From positions 88,220,825 through 88,284,824 of the forward strand of contig CM075764.1 in assembly GCA_037974665.1 (NCBI GenBank): a stretch of 64,000 nucleotides of DNA. The letters run 5' to 3'. Each line of letters opens with the position of its first letter. The stretch's first letter is position 1. Shown here piece by piece: positions 1 through 11,598 of the stretch. The translations under genes and the position numbers were made by a program. The DNA is from Ehretia macrophylla. Its lineage: Eukaryota; Streptophyta; Magnoliopsida; Boraginales; Ehretiaceae. Below the pieces are notes generated by a model, which searched no databases, had not been told where the DNA came from, and saw nothing but the letters and a program-made list of their open reading frames with translations.

Positions 1-233
1 AAGATGAATTTATTGATCTTGATAAGCATCCTATGATGAATATCCATCATTCCATTTATATATTTGTTTTCTTCTTCTTTTCCTTTGCTTTTGTTCCCTT
101 TCTCTCTAACCTACTCACCCTACTACATAATTGCATAGCAAGTCTAGATACAAAGGAAAAAACTTGTTAAGCAAGTAATGATACATCTCATATTGATATT
201 TATGTTGATAGCTCTTTTCAATTGGTGGAATAA
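1..233. other. Flanking spacer, no gene seen
   Basis: AT-rich sequence with no supported coding frame. It ends at the target duplication of the fold-back element that follows. Confidence 0.5.
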
Positions 234-241
234 ACTCTTTA

Positions 242-1380
242 CGGTAAATACCTCATATAGTCCCTTAACTTTAAAAGAGAGTCTTTTGGCCCCTTAACTT
301 TGATTTGTGGGATGCCGCTAGTCCTTTTTTTGGTCTTTCGTTAAATTTTGCCCGTTAAGTGAATGTGATATGCCCATGTTATGTGAAAGTTAATTTTTGA
401 AGGGTAAAATAGTAAAAGTAGTATTTCTTTTTTTCTTTTGTTATCTTCTCCGTTACTTGTTTAATTTTTTTCCTTCTCTTCTCCATCACTATCACAACCA
501 TTACCACCATTACTACCCACTTCCATCACAACCCATTTTTCTCCTCTTCCACCACTACCACCACTACCAACAACATCAATATGGTCATGTCAACTTCAAT
601 CTCCTATTCCCTCCTCAAGAACCCAAACCAAAACCAACCCTTCAAATCCCCCAACCTCACCACCCAAATCACCATTTTCCCCACCAACCACAAATTGAAA
701 CTACTTCTACTATTACCTACTCAAGGTTTGTGTGACTTTATATATACACATATAGTTATATATAAAATCAATATATATATACACACACACAATATATACT
801 TCAATTGATTTTAATTTATTAGCTTCTATGTTGTATAGATAATTCAGCTATGCATTCTAATATTAAGAGAAGCATGCTATCTTTTTGGATTTGAGAAGGT
901 AATAGTGGTGGTGGGTTTGAATTTGTGGATGTTAGAGAAGGCAACTTTGGGTGGTAGAGGTGGTGCACTTGAGGGGTTAGTTTGGGAATGGGTTCTTGAG
1001 GAAGAGGGAATAAAGGTTGAAATTATACTGATGTTGATGGTGATAATGGCAGGGCGCCAGCTGCAACATCAAGAATAGTGACGACGACGACGGTGGTGAT
1101 GGTGGGAAAGATAGAAGAAATATAAAAGGAGAAGAAAGATAAGAAGAAAAATAAATATTAAAAGAAATATTGAATTTCCTATTTTGCCCTTTAAAATTTA
1201 ACTTTTTGATAACATGTGCAATTCACATGCACCTAACGGGTAAAAGTTGACGAACAAACGAAAAAAGACTAACGGTGTCCCGAAATATAAAGTTAAAGGA
1301 CCAAAATGCCCGTTTTCAAAATTAGGAGACCAAATTATCATTTTGGTCAAAATTAAGGAACCATTTGAGGTATTTATCAG
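242..1380. mobile_element. Long-arm fold-back (MULE/foldback-like) element
   Basis: The element is bounded by an exact 8-base duplication ACTCTTTA (234-241 and 1381-1388). Its ends are inverted: the left begins CGGTAAATACCTC and the reverse complement of the right begins CTGATAAATACCTC. The inverted arms are very long, about 242-735 and 880-1380, meeting at a short AT-rich loop. Matching blocks include TGGTCC/TTAACTTT near the ends and TCCTCAAGAACCCA deep inside both arms. The open frames within it (for example 397-735 or 581-808) are arm sequence rich in His, Asn and Pro codons from CCA/CAC-rich DNA, and I do not call them genes. No transposase is present, so it is non-autonomous. Superfamily is uncertain: the arms suggest MULE or foldback, but the duplication is 8 rather than 9 bases. 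Confidence 0.75.
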
Positions 1381-1388
1381 ACTCTTTA

Positions 1389-1890
1389 TAGTTATAAAAG
1401 TTCAAACAGTCGTTTAAAAATTGTGATGTTCCTCCTTTTCCAAGACATTTGCTCGTATTTCTTAATTTTGTGCACGAGCCCTTAGTTTCTAATGATAACA
1501 CTTGCCTGTGAAGAGATAAGAATATGCTTGCAATGCAAAAGAGCTCAATTATAAGAAGATGGAGTCAAATTCCTTTGTGGAAATGCAAATTCTATATAAG
1601 ATATAAATGAAGTTTCTCAATGAAAAGTTGACTATCCCTAAGTTGATTGCAAATAATCCACCCAAAATGTCTTTTTCAAATCTAATAGTGCTAGAACAAT
1701 GTAAAATATGATCATAATAATATATAACGAGCTATGTTTTCTTCATGAACAACTTGATACATATATAATGAGCTATGTCTTCTTCATGTAGGGAGATCTC
1801 AGCTACACAATAAATATTAAACGATATTGATCTAACAATTTCTCGCTTTTACAGCAAGAGGTATACCACAAGACCAAAGGCCTGTAGGTA
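1389..1890. other. Spacer, nothing recognised
   Basis: AT-rich sequence without a supported ORF, RNA gene or clear repeat ends. Confidence 0.4.
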
Positions 1891-2620
1891 AGCACTTGTC
1901 TTTATGTTTTATTCTTACTATGATATAAGCACTTTTCTTTATTTTTTATGTAGTTTGAAAGTTCGACTTGGATTCCTCTTACTTTATAAAATTTGAAAAT
2001 TTATCAATGGCAATAAAAACACCGAATGTGAGACGGCTTTACTTGATAAGATTGTATTGAATTTTGCAAAATTTCTAGTTTATTCATCTTCTAGAGAATA
2101 ATAATCATCTTTCTCTTAATATGTCATCTAAGTGTCACATTTGTCCATGGACAGATGCACATTGGGAAGCCCCCCATTGACCCCCAAAATTTGATTTTAA
2201 ATATGGGTAAATTTTACAAATAGTTCTCAATATTTGTAATTTTTTTTTTAATTTCATCCCATTATTTTAAAAATTATGCACTTAGTCTTTGTGTTTTATT
2301 GTTACTATGATATAAGCTATTTTATTTGTTCTTTATGTAGTTTGGAAGTTCGATTTGGATTCCTCTACTTTTTAAAATTTGAAAATTTATCAATGGCAAT
2401 GAAGACGCCGAATGTGAGATGACTTAACTTAATAATAATCATCTTTCTCCTAATAGGTTATCTAAGTGTCACATTTGCCCATGGGCAGATGCACATTGGG
2501 ACCCGCATTGACCAAATAATTTGTTTTTAAATATAAGGGTAAATTTTATAAATAGTTTTTAATATTTTCACTTAGTCCCCAATGTTTATAATTCTTTTAA
2601 TTTCATCTTTATTGTTTTAA
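1891..2620. repeat. Imperfect tandem duplication, about 387-base period
   Basis: Two head-to-tail copies, about 1891-2278 and 2279-2620. The phrase around TAGTTTGAAAGTTCGA at 1951 recurs at 2338. The phrase GCACATTGGG at 2157 recurs at 2491, so the second copy has lost about 53 bases. Each copy carries the left arm of the GGGTAAATTTTA MITE, so the duplication followed insertion of that MITE and has a breakpoint inside it. Confidence 0.7.
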
Positions 2621-2847
2621 GAGCCGTACTTAGTCTCAAAAATTTGTAAAAGATTTTAATTTAGTCCCCAAAGTTTTAACTTTTTTCTCCTCCAATTTAA
2701 TCTCCAATGTTTCATGTAAAAATGTAAATATTTGGGACTAAATTAAAAAAATTTGCAATCTTTAGGAACTAAGCACGTCATTTTTTAAATAATGAGGATG
2801 ATTTGAAAGAGAGTGTAGGCATTGAGGACCATTTATAAAATTTGCCC
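2537..2847. mobile_element. MULE-type MITE with 10-base target duplication
   Basis: A 311-base element that starts GGGTAAATTTTATAAATAG and ends with the near-inverse (CATTTATAAAATTTGCCC). TTAAATATAA flanks it on both sides (2527-2536 and 2848-2857), the length expected for Mutator-like insertion. The interior is the AT-rich 'tagtccc' fold-back type, with no coding capacity. Confidence 0.75.
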
Positions 2848-2857
2848 TTAAATATAA

Positions 2858-3448
2858 TGATATTTTAAAGTATTTTCAATCTGAAATATTAATTAGTCTC
2901 CAATAAAAAAAAATTAAAAAAAAAATTATTTATTATAACCCCACTGAAAAGATATCCATCTGCCCCTATATTTGCCAAAGTCTTTTAATGCAATTGTCTT
3001 GGATAATCTAAGCACTTGTCTTAATCCCTTTCCCCCTCTGCTAGCATAATACACTACAAACTCTCTTTCTCATTGAAGCATGAGACATTACTCATTAGTC
3101 CCCTTGCAATTACCTAGTGGAGGACAAATTAGTAAAGCTAGAGGCTACTGTAGTGTAAAACCAACAAAATCATATTACAATAATGAGCATTAAAACTCTT
3201 AGTTCAGGAGAGATTTCCCCTGAAACAGAATGTTTGGATAGAATATTTTGTTAACATGAGAAACTGATCGGCAGAACATGGAACGGTACAGGGCAATTGC
3301 TTTAGTTATCCATCGTTTGTTTAGGGAATAGATCTGCTTATTATGTTATAATAGTATGAGTAAGATACAACAATTATAAATTATTAATACCATTATGATA
3401 AAATGAGGACTGACCCACGTACATTTCTAGATTAGGAGCCACATGCCC
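2858..3448. other. Spacer 3' of the receptor kinase
   Basis: No supported gene. AT-rich sequence that gradually becomes less repetitive toward the kinase gene. Confidence 0.4.
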
Positions 3449-3570
3449 CATAGGAGAAGTTGAGAACAACTATTAGGCACGGGACAATTCACAACTACTG
3501 AAGTCAGCTCATAGGAGAAGTTGAGAACAACTATTGGGCACGGGACAATTCACAATTACTGAAGTCAGCT
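3449..3570. repeat. 61-base tandem duplication
   Basis: Two adjacent units, 3449-3509 and 3510-3570, differing at only two positions (ttaggc/ttgggc and aactact/aattact). The high identity implies a recent event. It lies about 300 bases past the receptor kinase stop codon. Confidence 0.9.
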
Positions 3571-3882
3571 CATAACGTTCTTCAATGGCATTAACTTTGG
3601 CTTCAATAAGTATATCATTGTTGTGGCTGCTTAGATGTGATCCATCGATATTCGACAATAACATATCCTGAAAACTAAGCTCAAATTACTAAACATCGCT
3701 GCAATTTATGTTTGGGAATGGAAATCATATTACACAAAGTTCCTATAAGGTTTCTTGCTGTCACTACATAACTTATTTACATGGTATATGTCTATGAATT
3801 ATGAGCACTTGCTATAGCTGATTATGGTTATCAGCTAAAATGCTGGATTACTACAGCAGCATGAACCAGCAGAACTTCTCGT

Positions 3883-6800
3883 CTAAACCTTCTTTAGCAG
3901 CTTCACTACGTCTAGCATTGTCGGGCGTTTCCACGGATCATCATTGGTGCAGCACTTTGCAATGGCGAGAACCTGCAACATCTGATCTTTGCACATAGTT
4001 AAGCCATAAAAATATGGATCTAGCACCTCGCTTTCCCTCCCGTTAGCAGCCATCCATCTTACCCACCCAACAAGGTTGCCTCCCTCCATGTCAGCCTGAC
4101 CTGTTGGCGCTCTTCCGGTTAACAGCTCTAGCATCACCACTCCGAAGCTATAGACATCGCCCTTGGTTGTAGCCACCATGGTTTGGCCATACTCAGGTGG
4201 TATGTATCCAAAGGTTCCAGCAAGCACGGTACTGACATGGCTCTCACATGCACTAATTATTCGAGCCAGGCCAAAATCTGATACTCGTGGTTCAAAATTT
4301 CTGTCCAGCAATATGTTGCTTGACTTGATGTCTCTGTGAATGATGTGTGGAACAAATCCGTGATGCAGGAAGGCAAGCCCTCGGGCTGAACCCAGACAGA
4401 TCTTGAGCCGAGTAGGCCAGTCTAGTGCCTCCAGTGCATCCACTCGATTCCTTAGCCAAAAATCGAGGCTTCCATTCTCCATGTATTCATAGATTAAGAA
4501 CCTCTCATCGGCAAAGACACAATAGCCAAGCAATGGGACCAAATTCTCGTGCTTAACCTTCCCAATCGTCTCCATTTCAGCCAGGAATTCTCGATCACCA
4601 TGCATATGACCTCCATTAAGCCGTTTGACAGCAATTGTACGACCTTCTGGTAAAGAAGCTTTATAAACCGTCCCATATCCACCATCACCAATAATGTAAC
4701 TCTTGCTGAAGTTATCAGTAGCTGACAGAATGTCTGAAGGGTTTATCCGTAATAACGGGTGCTCAAATGTTGCAATGTTGATACTCAGAGGCTCCTTTGG
4801 CTTCTTGCCCAATAGCTCATCAGTTGATGCTGGCTCAGTAGCCGTGACACACTTACCTTTACCTCTATCAAGAAGTACAGCTTCTTGTCTCAGCATTCTC
4901 CATCTCAGCAGACCAATGAGTAGGACCAAGGAAATTAGCGTGGCACCAAGAGCAATGGCTAACACAGAAGCATGGGTGAAAAATGTTGCAGATGAGTAGT
5001 CGTGCTTAGAAGGTAAAATGGGTTGGTTTGGTATGCAAGCTCCGGGCTTGGTGCAAGTTTCAGGTACATAGCCTGAGAAATGGTTACCAGAGAAATTGGC
5101 AAAGGCAAGGCCTTCTATGTCACAGATATTACATGGAAAAACGGCTTGGAAGTTATTATTAGATAAGTCAAGATAGGTCAAGGCAGCAAGAGACGAAAGA
5201 GATATGGGCAAAGTGCCTGTGATTGAGTTGCTGTGGATGTCTAATACAGAAAGGGAGGTCAGGTTGGAAAGAGAATCACCAAGGCTACCAGAGATTCGAT
5301 TGTTGCTGGCATTCAGGAACAAAAGAGAACTGGTTGTTCCAAAACTGAAAGAGAGAGAGCCTGATAAAGAGTTCGCGCTAATATCCAGATAGGTCAGACT
5401 TTTGATGCTAAACACAGAAGGCGGTAATGGACCAGTTAACTGATTATTTGAAAGATCAAGCTTGGCTAAACTTGGCATCACGGACCCAAGATCATCAGGG
5501 ATCGATCCACTAATTTGATTATGTGAAAGGACGAGACCTTGAAGATTCCTCATGGAGAATAACTGAGGACCTATGGCACCTGTTAAATAATTAGAAGACA
5601 AATCAAGCAATGTTAAGTTAGCAAGACGAGAAATCTCGTAAGGAATGCTCCCATTGAGTTTGTTCCTGTCCAATAGTAGCTCTGTCACTACGATGCACTT
5701 CTCAATCGATGGAGGAATGGGGCCCTCGAGTTCGTTATTAGACAGATCAAGCATTCCATAATGCTGAATGAACTCTGAGTCTGGCAAAGGCACCTTCTGA
5801 AAACCAGAGCAAATTTCCTCAGGTATGGGTCCAGAGAATCGATTGTTGGATAACACCAGGTTGTCCAGCAATTTCAACAGAGATATAGCTTTAGGAATCA
5901 GTCCTGTAAGTGAATTTGCACCAAGGTCGAGAGACACCAGCTTTGTACACTCAAAGAGCTCCAAGGGAATCACACCAGTCAGCTTGTTACCACGCAGCGA
6001 AAGATTGGTCAAATTTTTCAGTTTGCCAATTTCAGTTGGGATGCTTCCTTCAAAGAGATTATTATCTAGTTGCAATCTCTGAAGTGTTGTGACCTTTGCA
6101 ATTGCCCGTGGAATTGGACCTTCAAGCATATTGTTGCTCAGTGAGATCTCCATTAGTGTATTTGACTCCCATAACTTGTCAGGGATCTTACCAGAGAACT
6201 TGTTCGTAGATAGTTCCAATGTAATTAGCTGAAGCTCCCCGAGATAACCAGGAATTTGACCAGAGAGATTATTCTCAGACAACACCAAATCGGTGAGACT
6301 TGAACAATTCCTGAATGTATCTTCGATACCACCAGTGAAATTGTTATCAGATAGCTGCAGGATGGTCAATGACTTGGCATTGCATACGTCTGCAGGCAAC
6401 TCGCCAAACAACTTGTTGCTACTGACATCAAGGATAGATAACGAAGGCAGAGTAAGTGCTGGCAAACCCCCGCTTAAAAGATTCTTTGACAGCATCATAG
6501 ACTCTATCTGTGTCCAGTTGGAAATCCACTCAGGCAACGGACCTGATAATCTGTTAGAATCAAGTACAAGTGAATTAATTGACTCCATGCCGGCAAGTTC
6601 ATCAGGTAAGGGTCCAGATAATGAGTTGAAAGAGAGATTCACAATCTTCAGCATCTTGCACTTTCCCAACTGTGAAGGAATTGTTCCAGTCAGTCCAGCA
6701 TTCGGGGCGATCAGGTAAACTAGATTTACCAGCCTGCCGATACTGGATGGCAGTTCCCCCTCAAAATCATTCTGTGCTAAATTCAAGTAAGTCAAGCTAC

Positions 6801-7671
6801 GAAGGTCAGAAATTTCCCCAGGAATGTTTCCTGTGAATCTGCAGTTCTGGAGATCAAGAACCTCAAGGTCTTTCAGGTTGCCAATTTTTGCTGGAATAGG
6901 CCCAGTCATTGAGTTCAACGCTAGATCAAGAGTCCTGAGCATCCTCAGGTTTCCAATTGCTGGAAATATTGATCCAGTAAATTTATTTTGTCTAGCGTCA
7001 AAGTACAAAAGCCTTGTAAGATTGCTTAAACTGGAAGGTAGATTCCCAGAGAAGTCATTTACACTGAGATCAACGGATTGCAAGTTCTGAAGATCACCAA
7101 GCTCTTCAGGAAGATTTCCGGAAAATGAATTTGCATGAACAGAGAGTTCTACAAGTTCTTTAAGTTGACCAATTGTTGATGGAATACTACCAAAAAATAT
7201 GTTGTCATCAAGCACAAGTTCTCTCAGACTCTTCAGATTAGCAATATCCAGAGGCAGCATCCCAGTTAATCTATTGGCACTCAAGTCAAGTGTCTCCAAA
7301 TTCTCCAAACTCCATAACTTTGGTGGGATAACACCAGTAAGGGCGCAATAGCTTAAATTAAGGACCTTAAGAGACCTAAACTCGGCAATAATATCAGGAA
7401 ATGGAAGTTGTAGAGGTGATGGAATACAAGGTAAATCTATCTGGCTGACTACAACGCCATCACACTTTATTCCAGTCCAATTGCATGGAGATATCTCTGA
7501 ATCAAACCAACTGGGAATAACATCTCTTTTCTGCACAAGAGTGTTTCGTAGAGCTTTCAGTAATGCCATATCTCCAAGAAACATGCCACTTGAGAACGTT
7601 GAACAGATGAAGCAAACAAGAATTATAGTGAGCAAATGAGAGGCCTTCCATCTCAAAGTTAACTCAGACAT
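3883..7671 (-). CDS. MSP1-like: LRR receptor-like Ser/Thr kinase, MSP1/EMS1 type
   Basis: Uninterrupted 1262-residue frame. I start at the ATG at 7671 (MSELTLRW); the frame is open a little further up, but that codon is GTG. Layout: hydrophobic signal peptide (about 10-30), LRR N-cap with SWFDSE...CNWTGI, roughly thirty plant-type LRRs (NLxxLDLSxNxLTGxIP), one transmembrane helix (about 899-925), then a kinase domain from about 987. Kinase residues are intact: Gly loop GDGGYGTV from 995, Lys1016 in AVKRL, HRDIKSSN with Asp1114, DFGLAR with Asp1132, GTFGYIPPEYG. It is an RD kinase. The juxtamembrane STDELLGKK and EPLSINIATFEHPLLR are hallmarks of rice MSP1 and Arabidopsis EMS1, which sense small secreted peptides in anther and sporogenous development. 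Family membership is secure; orthology and ligand are inference. Confidence 0.93.
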   Translation of the reverse strand: MSELTLRWKASHLLTIILVCFICSTFSSGMFLGDMALLKALRNTLVQKRDVIPSWFDSEISPCNWTGIKCDGVVVSQIDLPCIPSPLQLPFPDIIAEFRSLKVLNLSYCALTGVIPPKLWSLENLETLDLSANRLTGMLPLDIANLKSLRELVLDDNIFFGSIPSTIGQLKELVELSVHANSFSGNLPEELGDLQNLQSVDLSVNDFSGNLPSSLSNLTRLLYFDARQNKFTGSIFPAIGNLRMLRTLDLALNSMTGPIPAKIGNLKDLEVLDLQNCRFTGNIPGEISDLRSLTYLNLAQNDFEGELPSSIGRLVNLVYLIAPNAGLTGTIPSQLGKCKMLKIVNLSFNSLSGPLPDELAGMESINSLVLDSNRLSGPLPEWISNWTQIESMMLSKNLLSGGLPALTLPSLSILDVSSNKLFGELPADVCNAKSLTILQLSDNNFTGGIEDTFRNCSSLTDLVLSENNLSGQIPGYLGELQLITLELSTNKFSGKIPDKLWESNTLMEISLSNNMLEGPIPRAIAKVTTLQRLQLDNNLFEGSIPTEIGKLKNLTNLSLRGNKLTGVIPLELFECTKLVSLDLGANSLTGLIPKAISLLKLLDNLVLSNNRFSGPIPEEICSGFQKVPLPDSEFIQHYGMLDLSNNELEGPIPPSIEKCIVVTELLLDRNKLNGSIPYEISRLANLTLLDLSSNYLTGAIGPQLFSMRNLQGLVLSHNQISGSIPDDLGSVMPSLAKLDLSNNQLTGPLPPSVFSIKSLTYLDISANSLSGSLSFSFGTTSSLLFLNASNNRISGSLGDSLSNLTSLSVLDIHSNSITGTLPISLSSLAALTYLDLSNNNFQAVFPCNICDIEGLAFANFSGNHFSGYVPETCTKPGACIPNQPILPSKHDYSSATFFTHASVLAIALGATLISLVLLIGLLRWRMLRQEAVLLDRGKGKCVTATEPASTDELLGKKPKEPLSINIATFEHPLLRINPSDILSATDNFSKSYIIGDGGYGTVYKASLPEGRTIAVKRLNGGHMHGDREFLAEMETIGKVKHENLVPLLGYCVFADERFLIYEYMENGSLDFWLRNRVDALEALDWPTRLKICLGSARGLAFLHHGFVPHIIHRDIKSSNILLDRNFEPRVSDFGLARIISACESHVSTVLAGTFGYIPPEYGQTMVATTKGDVYSFGVVMLELLTGRAPTGQADMEGGNLVGWVRWMAANGRESEVLDPYFYGLTMCKDQMLQVLAIAKCCTNDDPWKRPTMLDVVKLLKKV

Positions 7672-7689
7672 TCTGCACCTAATTCTCAC

Positions 7690-9730
7690 TGAATGTTATT
7701 GCACCACTTCTCTTTGCAGAGTAACACTTGCTGTATCCAACAGAAGATCCTGCAAGGTGAAGCAAAATAAATTTAGCTAATGTTTTTCTATTCCCTATTT
7801 AAAGTACATAAATAAACTCGGTTTTATCCTTGGCATTGTTGGTCTCACCCGTGGATAAAAGAGAGGGGTAGTAGTAGGTAGCCGACAACTAGCATAAAAA
7901 CTGTCAGATTCTTCTTCTTATGGATTTATAAATGGCAAGAATCAAATCCGGTCATTTCTGATGCAGATGACCACTTGTGTTGGAGTAATATACATTGATA
8001 CAGCATAGCATTTGAAATTGTAGAAGGGTCAAACAGAAAGAAAAGAAAAAAAAAAATTTAACTTACTTTAGGCTTATGCTGCTCTACACAGATTATTAGT
8101 TTTCACAATTTTTTCGTTTTTTTGGCTAAGCAAGCAAGCTTTCATTAAGATCAAACTTTTCAAAAACTGTACAATCAAAAAAGAAGACAATATCTACCTA
8201 ACAATCCTTCCATCTACGTTCCACACTATGCATATTACCCTATTTAAAAGCGTATTTTAAACAACTTTACATCAAATTGGATATTCTCCATCAATTGGTC
8301 TTGACTGACCAAAGAAGAAAAATCAATTGGTCTTGAGTTAATACTTCATTTCCATGGATAAGTTTTCATATTGTTAAATCATGTAATAACCACTAATGAC
8401 ATTTGTAGGGACACTACAAGGCTGAAAACTCTTCAGTCAGGTCACACTAACCGTCAATCTCTCACATATTGGTAGGTCCCACCAGTGACAAATTTAAGAA
8501 TTTTTCTTAGTCGATGCTAAAAAATAATCTTTTTAACTAATAATACATGGGTATTTAATTTTTTTCGAAAACTATTTCGAATTTTTAATTTTTTTTCCAA
8601 ACATAAATATGTCATTAGATCCCACTAACAATGTAAGAAACTGAACCAAACATTTTCCCTACGAGACAAATCAAAAGAAAAAAAACTCATCTTGATTAGA
8701 CCCGAAATGAGAAAGAACTCACAGTTCAGTTATGCAAATCGACTATTTGAACTGCATGAAAACAATAGAAGTACACCCTCTGCCTAGAAACAACCAGCAA
8801 CCTCTTTCTTGCATCAATGCAATATACTCTTTGACTTGCATATTTCAGTAAAAATCATGGAGAGAGAGACACATTATGAATAACAATTTTACTTAGTTTC
8901 AAATAAAGCAAATCCAACCACACAGTTTATTAAATTACCACCTCGTCTAAAAGAAATGTACGCAGGATCTATTTTAAGCCTTACACGTGTAGTTTTTTCG
9001 TTGTTACAGAGGTGGCAGTAAGACTTGAAATTGATATGTACCTTCAAATCTGCTTAGATAAACCACTTTCAGGACCTCACAACTTGTAGCTTAGCCAAGG
9101 ACTTGAATTTCCTACACCAACACCAAGCATTTCATAGTGTTACTCAAGCATTAACTTTTATTAGCAAGAAAAAGCTGTTGAGAAGGATTTGCTTACACAT
9201 ACATATCAGTAAGTGAAAATACATACACACACACATATAAATGTTACTTGAAAGCTTTTCTTTTAAAGAAAAACAAGTAACTAACCATCTTAAATTATTA
9301 ACTTGATATATCAATAAACAGCTCAAAACAACCCAAAAGAAAAAGAACAGCTAAAAAGGGAAAAAGCAAAGGATTTATTTTTCAAGATTAAAAATGTTCA
9401 ATAGATACAACAAAATCCCAAAAGTACTTAAATTTTGCAAAGTGGACACTGGATACAGCAACCCTTAAGAAGTACACTATAATTGCCTAGAGAAACAGAC
9501 AAGACCAATTAATGAAGCTAATAATTGTACAATGTAACAATTACCGTGTAACAATATCTCTAACTGCATTATTTAATGTAACCTTCCCTGGCCTTACCAC
9601 CAAAAAAGAAAAAAAGGAAAAAAAAAATTCAAACTCTTTTATGTCAAAAGGTGGTAGTATACTTAGTTTGTTATATCAAAAAGCACCAAGGGAATGGACA
9701 CTAGGGTACATGAAATTCACATTATATGCA
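7690..9730. other. Upstream region of the receptor kinase
   Basis: No protein gene is supported. On the minus strand a sequence reading CACCTTGCAG/GATCTT near 7755 resembles a 3' splice site, so the kinase mRNA may have a 5' UTR intron. I could not identify the matching donor with confidence. Confidence 0.3.
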
Positions 9731-9732
9731 AA

Positions 9733-9960
9733 CTCACTTATTCGGTCGTATCTTATATTTTATAAAAAAACTGCTTTTATGATTTGACCGTGTATAGCAA
9801 ATTCACTTTGAATCTTATATAAATGGTCTTATCTTGTATTTTATAAATAACCAAATTTTATTACTTAACCCGTATAACATACTCACTTTGGATTTATTTT
9901 TTTCGGACTTTTCAATATTTTATAAAAGACTATTTTTACAATTTCATCCGGACTCACATT
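9733..9960. repeat. Degenerate tandem repeat, about 80-base unit, three copies
   Basis: Three successive blocks share the order CACTT...ATATTTTATAAA...ATTT...CCG. They are strongly diverged, so the boundaries are approximate. Confidence 0.4.
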
Positions 9961-11598
9961 TTATAGAATATATATTTACGACTGTTCCGTGACAAATAAT
10001 GTGAAATGTTGCAGAAAATGAGAATCTTTGGTCTGTTTGTGAGTGGTGGAAAGCGGACAACTCAGAAAAGTGATCAAGAAAACAAAGAAAGGTGGCAACT
10101 TTATGCATAATAAATTAAGTGGCTAAAAAAACAACATAAGCATTGGGCTCGAGAAAGATTCAGATGAATAATCATTTAAAAATAAATATATATAAAAAAA
10201 AAAAAAATCTTATCCAATGCCAGATGATTAAGGTACAACTGTTTGAGCATAAAGTACAAAACTTTAAGTTGTTGTACACTACGCTGGAAGAGTTGTACCT
10301 TGATCTTTTCATGCACTACATCTCTGAACAGATTTGTGCTTTTCTTGCACGCATTTGGTTTACTAAAAATGGTAAGAAACGTGAGAAGTGAAGAGGGCTA
10401 AAGCTGCAAAAGCTAGTTAATGCTACCAAAACAAGAAATACTTAAAACAGCTTTTATAAAATTCAAGAAAAAGAATTAAAAAAAAAACAATTCAAAGTAT
10501 GAGCTGATAAGTTTTAATTTTAAGCTTTAAGAAAATAAACAAAATGGGTTTAACAAAAAGTTTTATAATTTTCAAAATAGTATAAGAAAAAAAAAAAGCA
10601 GCTTATGCTTTTTTTCAGTTTTAACTGTGCAGAAGCTTAGAAAAAACAGATTTTAAGGGAAACCAAAAAACCCAAATGACAAAGTAAACCAGTAATGCTT
10701 ATAGAAATATAGAGGGCAGTCTGGCGTACGAGATTCTGCTATACGTGAGGTCTGGAAAAACAAAGGGAAGAAAATGAGCACATTGAGAGATGTTGTTGCA
10801 GGCTTTAAAATGCATAAAATAAACGGAAATCACCTTGTCACCATGTGTTTATCTCATCAGAGTAAGTTTTTCTTTGCAAGCGAAATTTAAAAAGGACGGT
10901 TCAGTGCACGAAAATTAGCTTGCACGGGTCGGGAGAAAGGTCGGACTAAAAAAACAGAAAGAAAGAATTAAGAAAAAGGGAAGAAAATGAGCACCTTAAA
11001 ACGAACAGAAATCACCTTGCCACTATGTGTTTATTTTGTGTGTGTGTGTGTGTGTGTGTTTTTGAAGTGAAATAGTATGAACCTTTATGAGCAGCATGCA
11101 AAATGGTTTGTTCTTGATGTGAATGAGATAAATTTTGAAAGAGAATAAGCAATCCGTACAATATGTGCAGTTTCAGTTTCTTTAAAGCTGTCTGAAACGT
11201 ATCGTATCTCAGGGTTGGTGCAGCAGAAGATATATGATATGATACTATGGATGATGATGATGTTGATGATGGTGATGATGTGGGTAGAGAAAGGGGAGGG
11301 GTGGTGTGGATGGTGTGAGGGGTCTGCTACTTTTTCTGTTGCAGTTTTTTGGTAGTATTCTGGTTTAGTTGGTAATTACACTACATGGGTCCGAGCAAAA
11401 AAAGAATTACACTACGTGGGACATTAACGGGTTGAGTAGAGTGATCGAATAATAATTTATTTTATTTAAAAGTTTTAAATTTATATTTATATTTTTTGAT
11501 TATAAAAATTGCTGAACTTTTAACTAATTTAAAATATGCGTTAGAGTACGTTGTACTCTACATAATTTATAGTCTTGAGGGAGAGGAAAGTGTTTTTA
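9961..11598. other. Spacer with a GT microsatellite
   Basis: No supported gene. A (GT)n run lies at about 11037-11060. A CT-rich stretch on the minus strand at about 11270-11340 could be a distant 5' UTR exon of the receptor kinase, but no splice pair supports this. Confidence 0.3.

Noticed and set aside
397-808. Overlapping 112- and 75-codon frames as genes
   Set aside because: They are inside a fold-back element; the amino-acid content simply follows CCA/CAC-rich arm sequence, and the other arm carries the same sequence inverted.
7672-7689. Upstream start for the receptor kinase
   Set aside because: The frame is open to 7689, but that codon is GTG; the first ATG is at 7671 and leads straight into the signal peptide.
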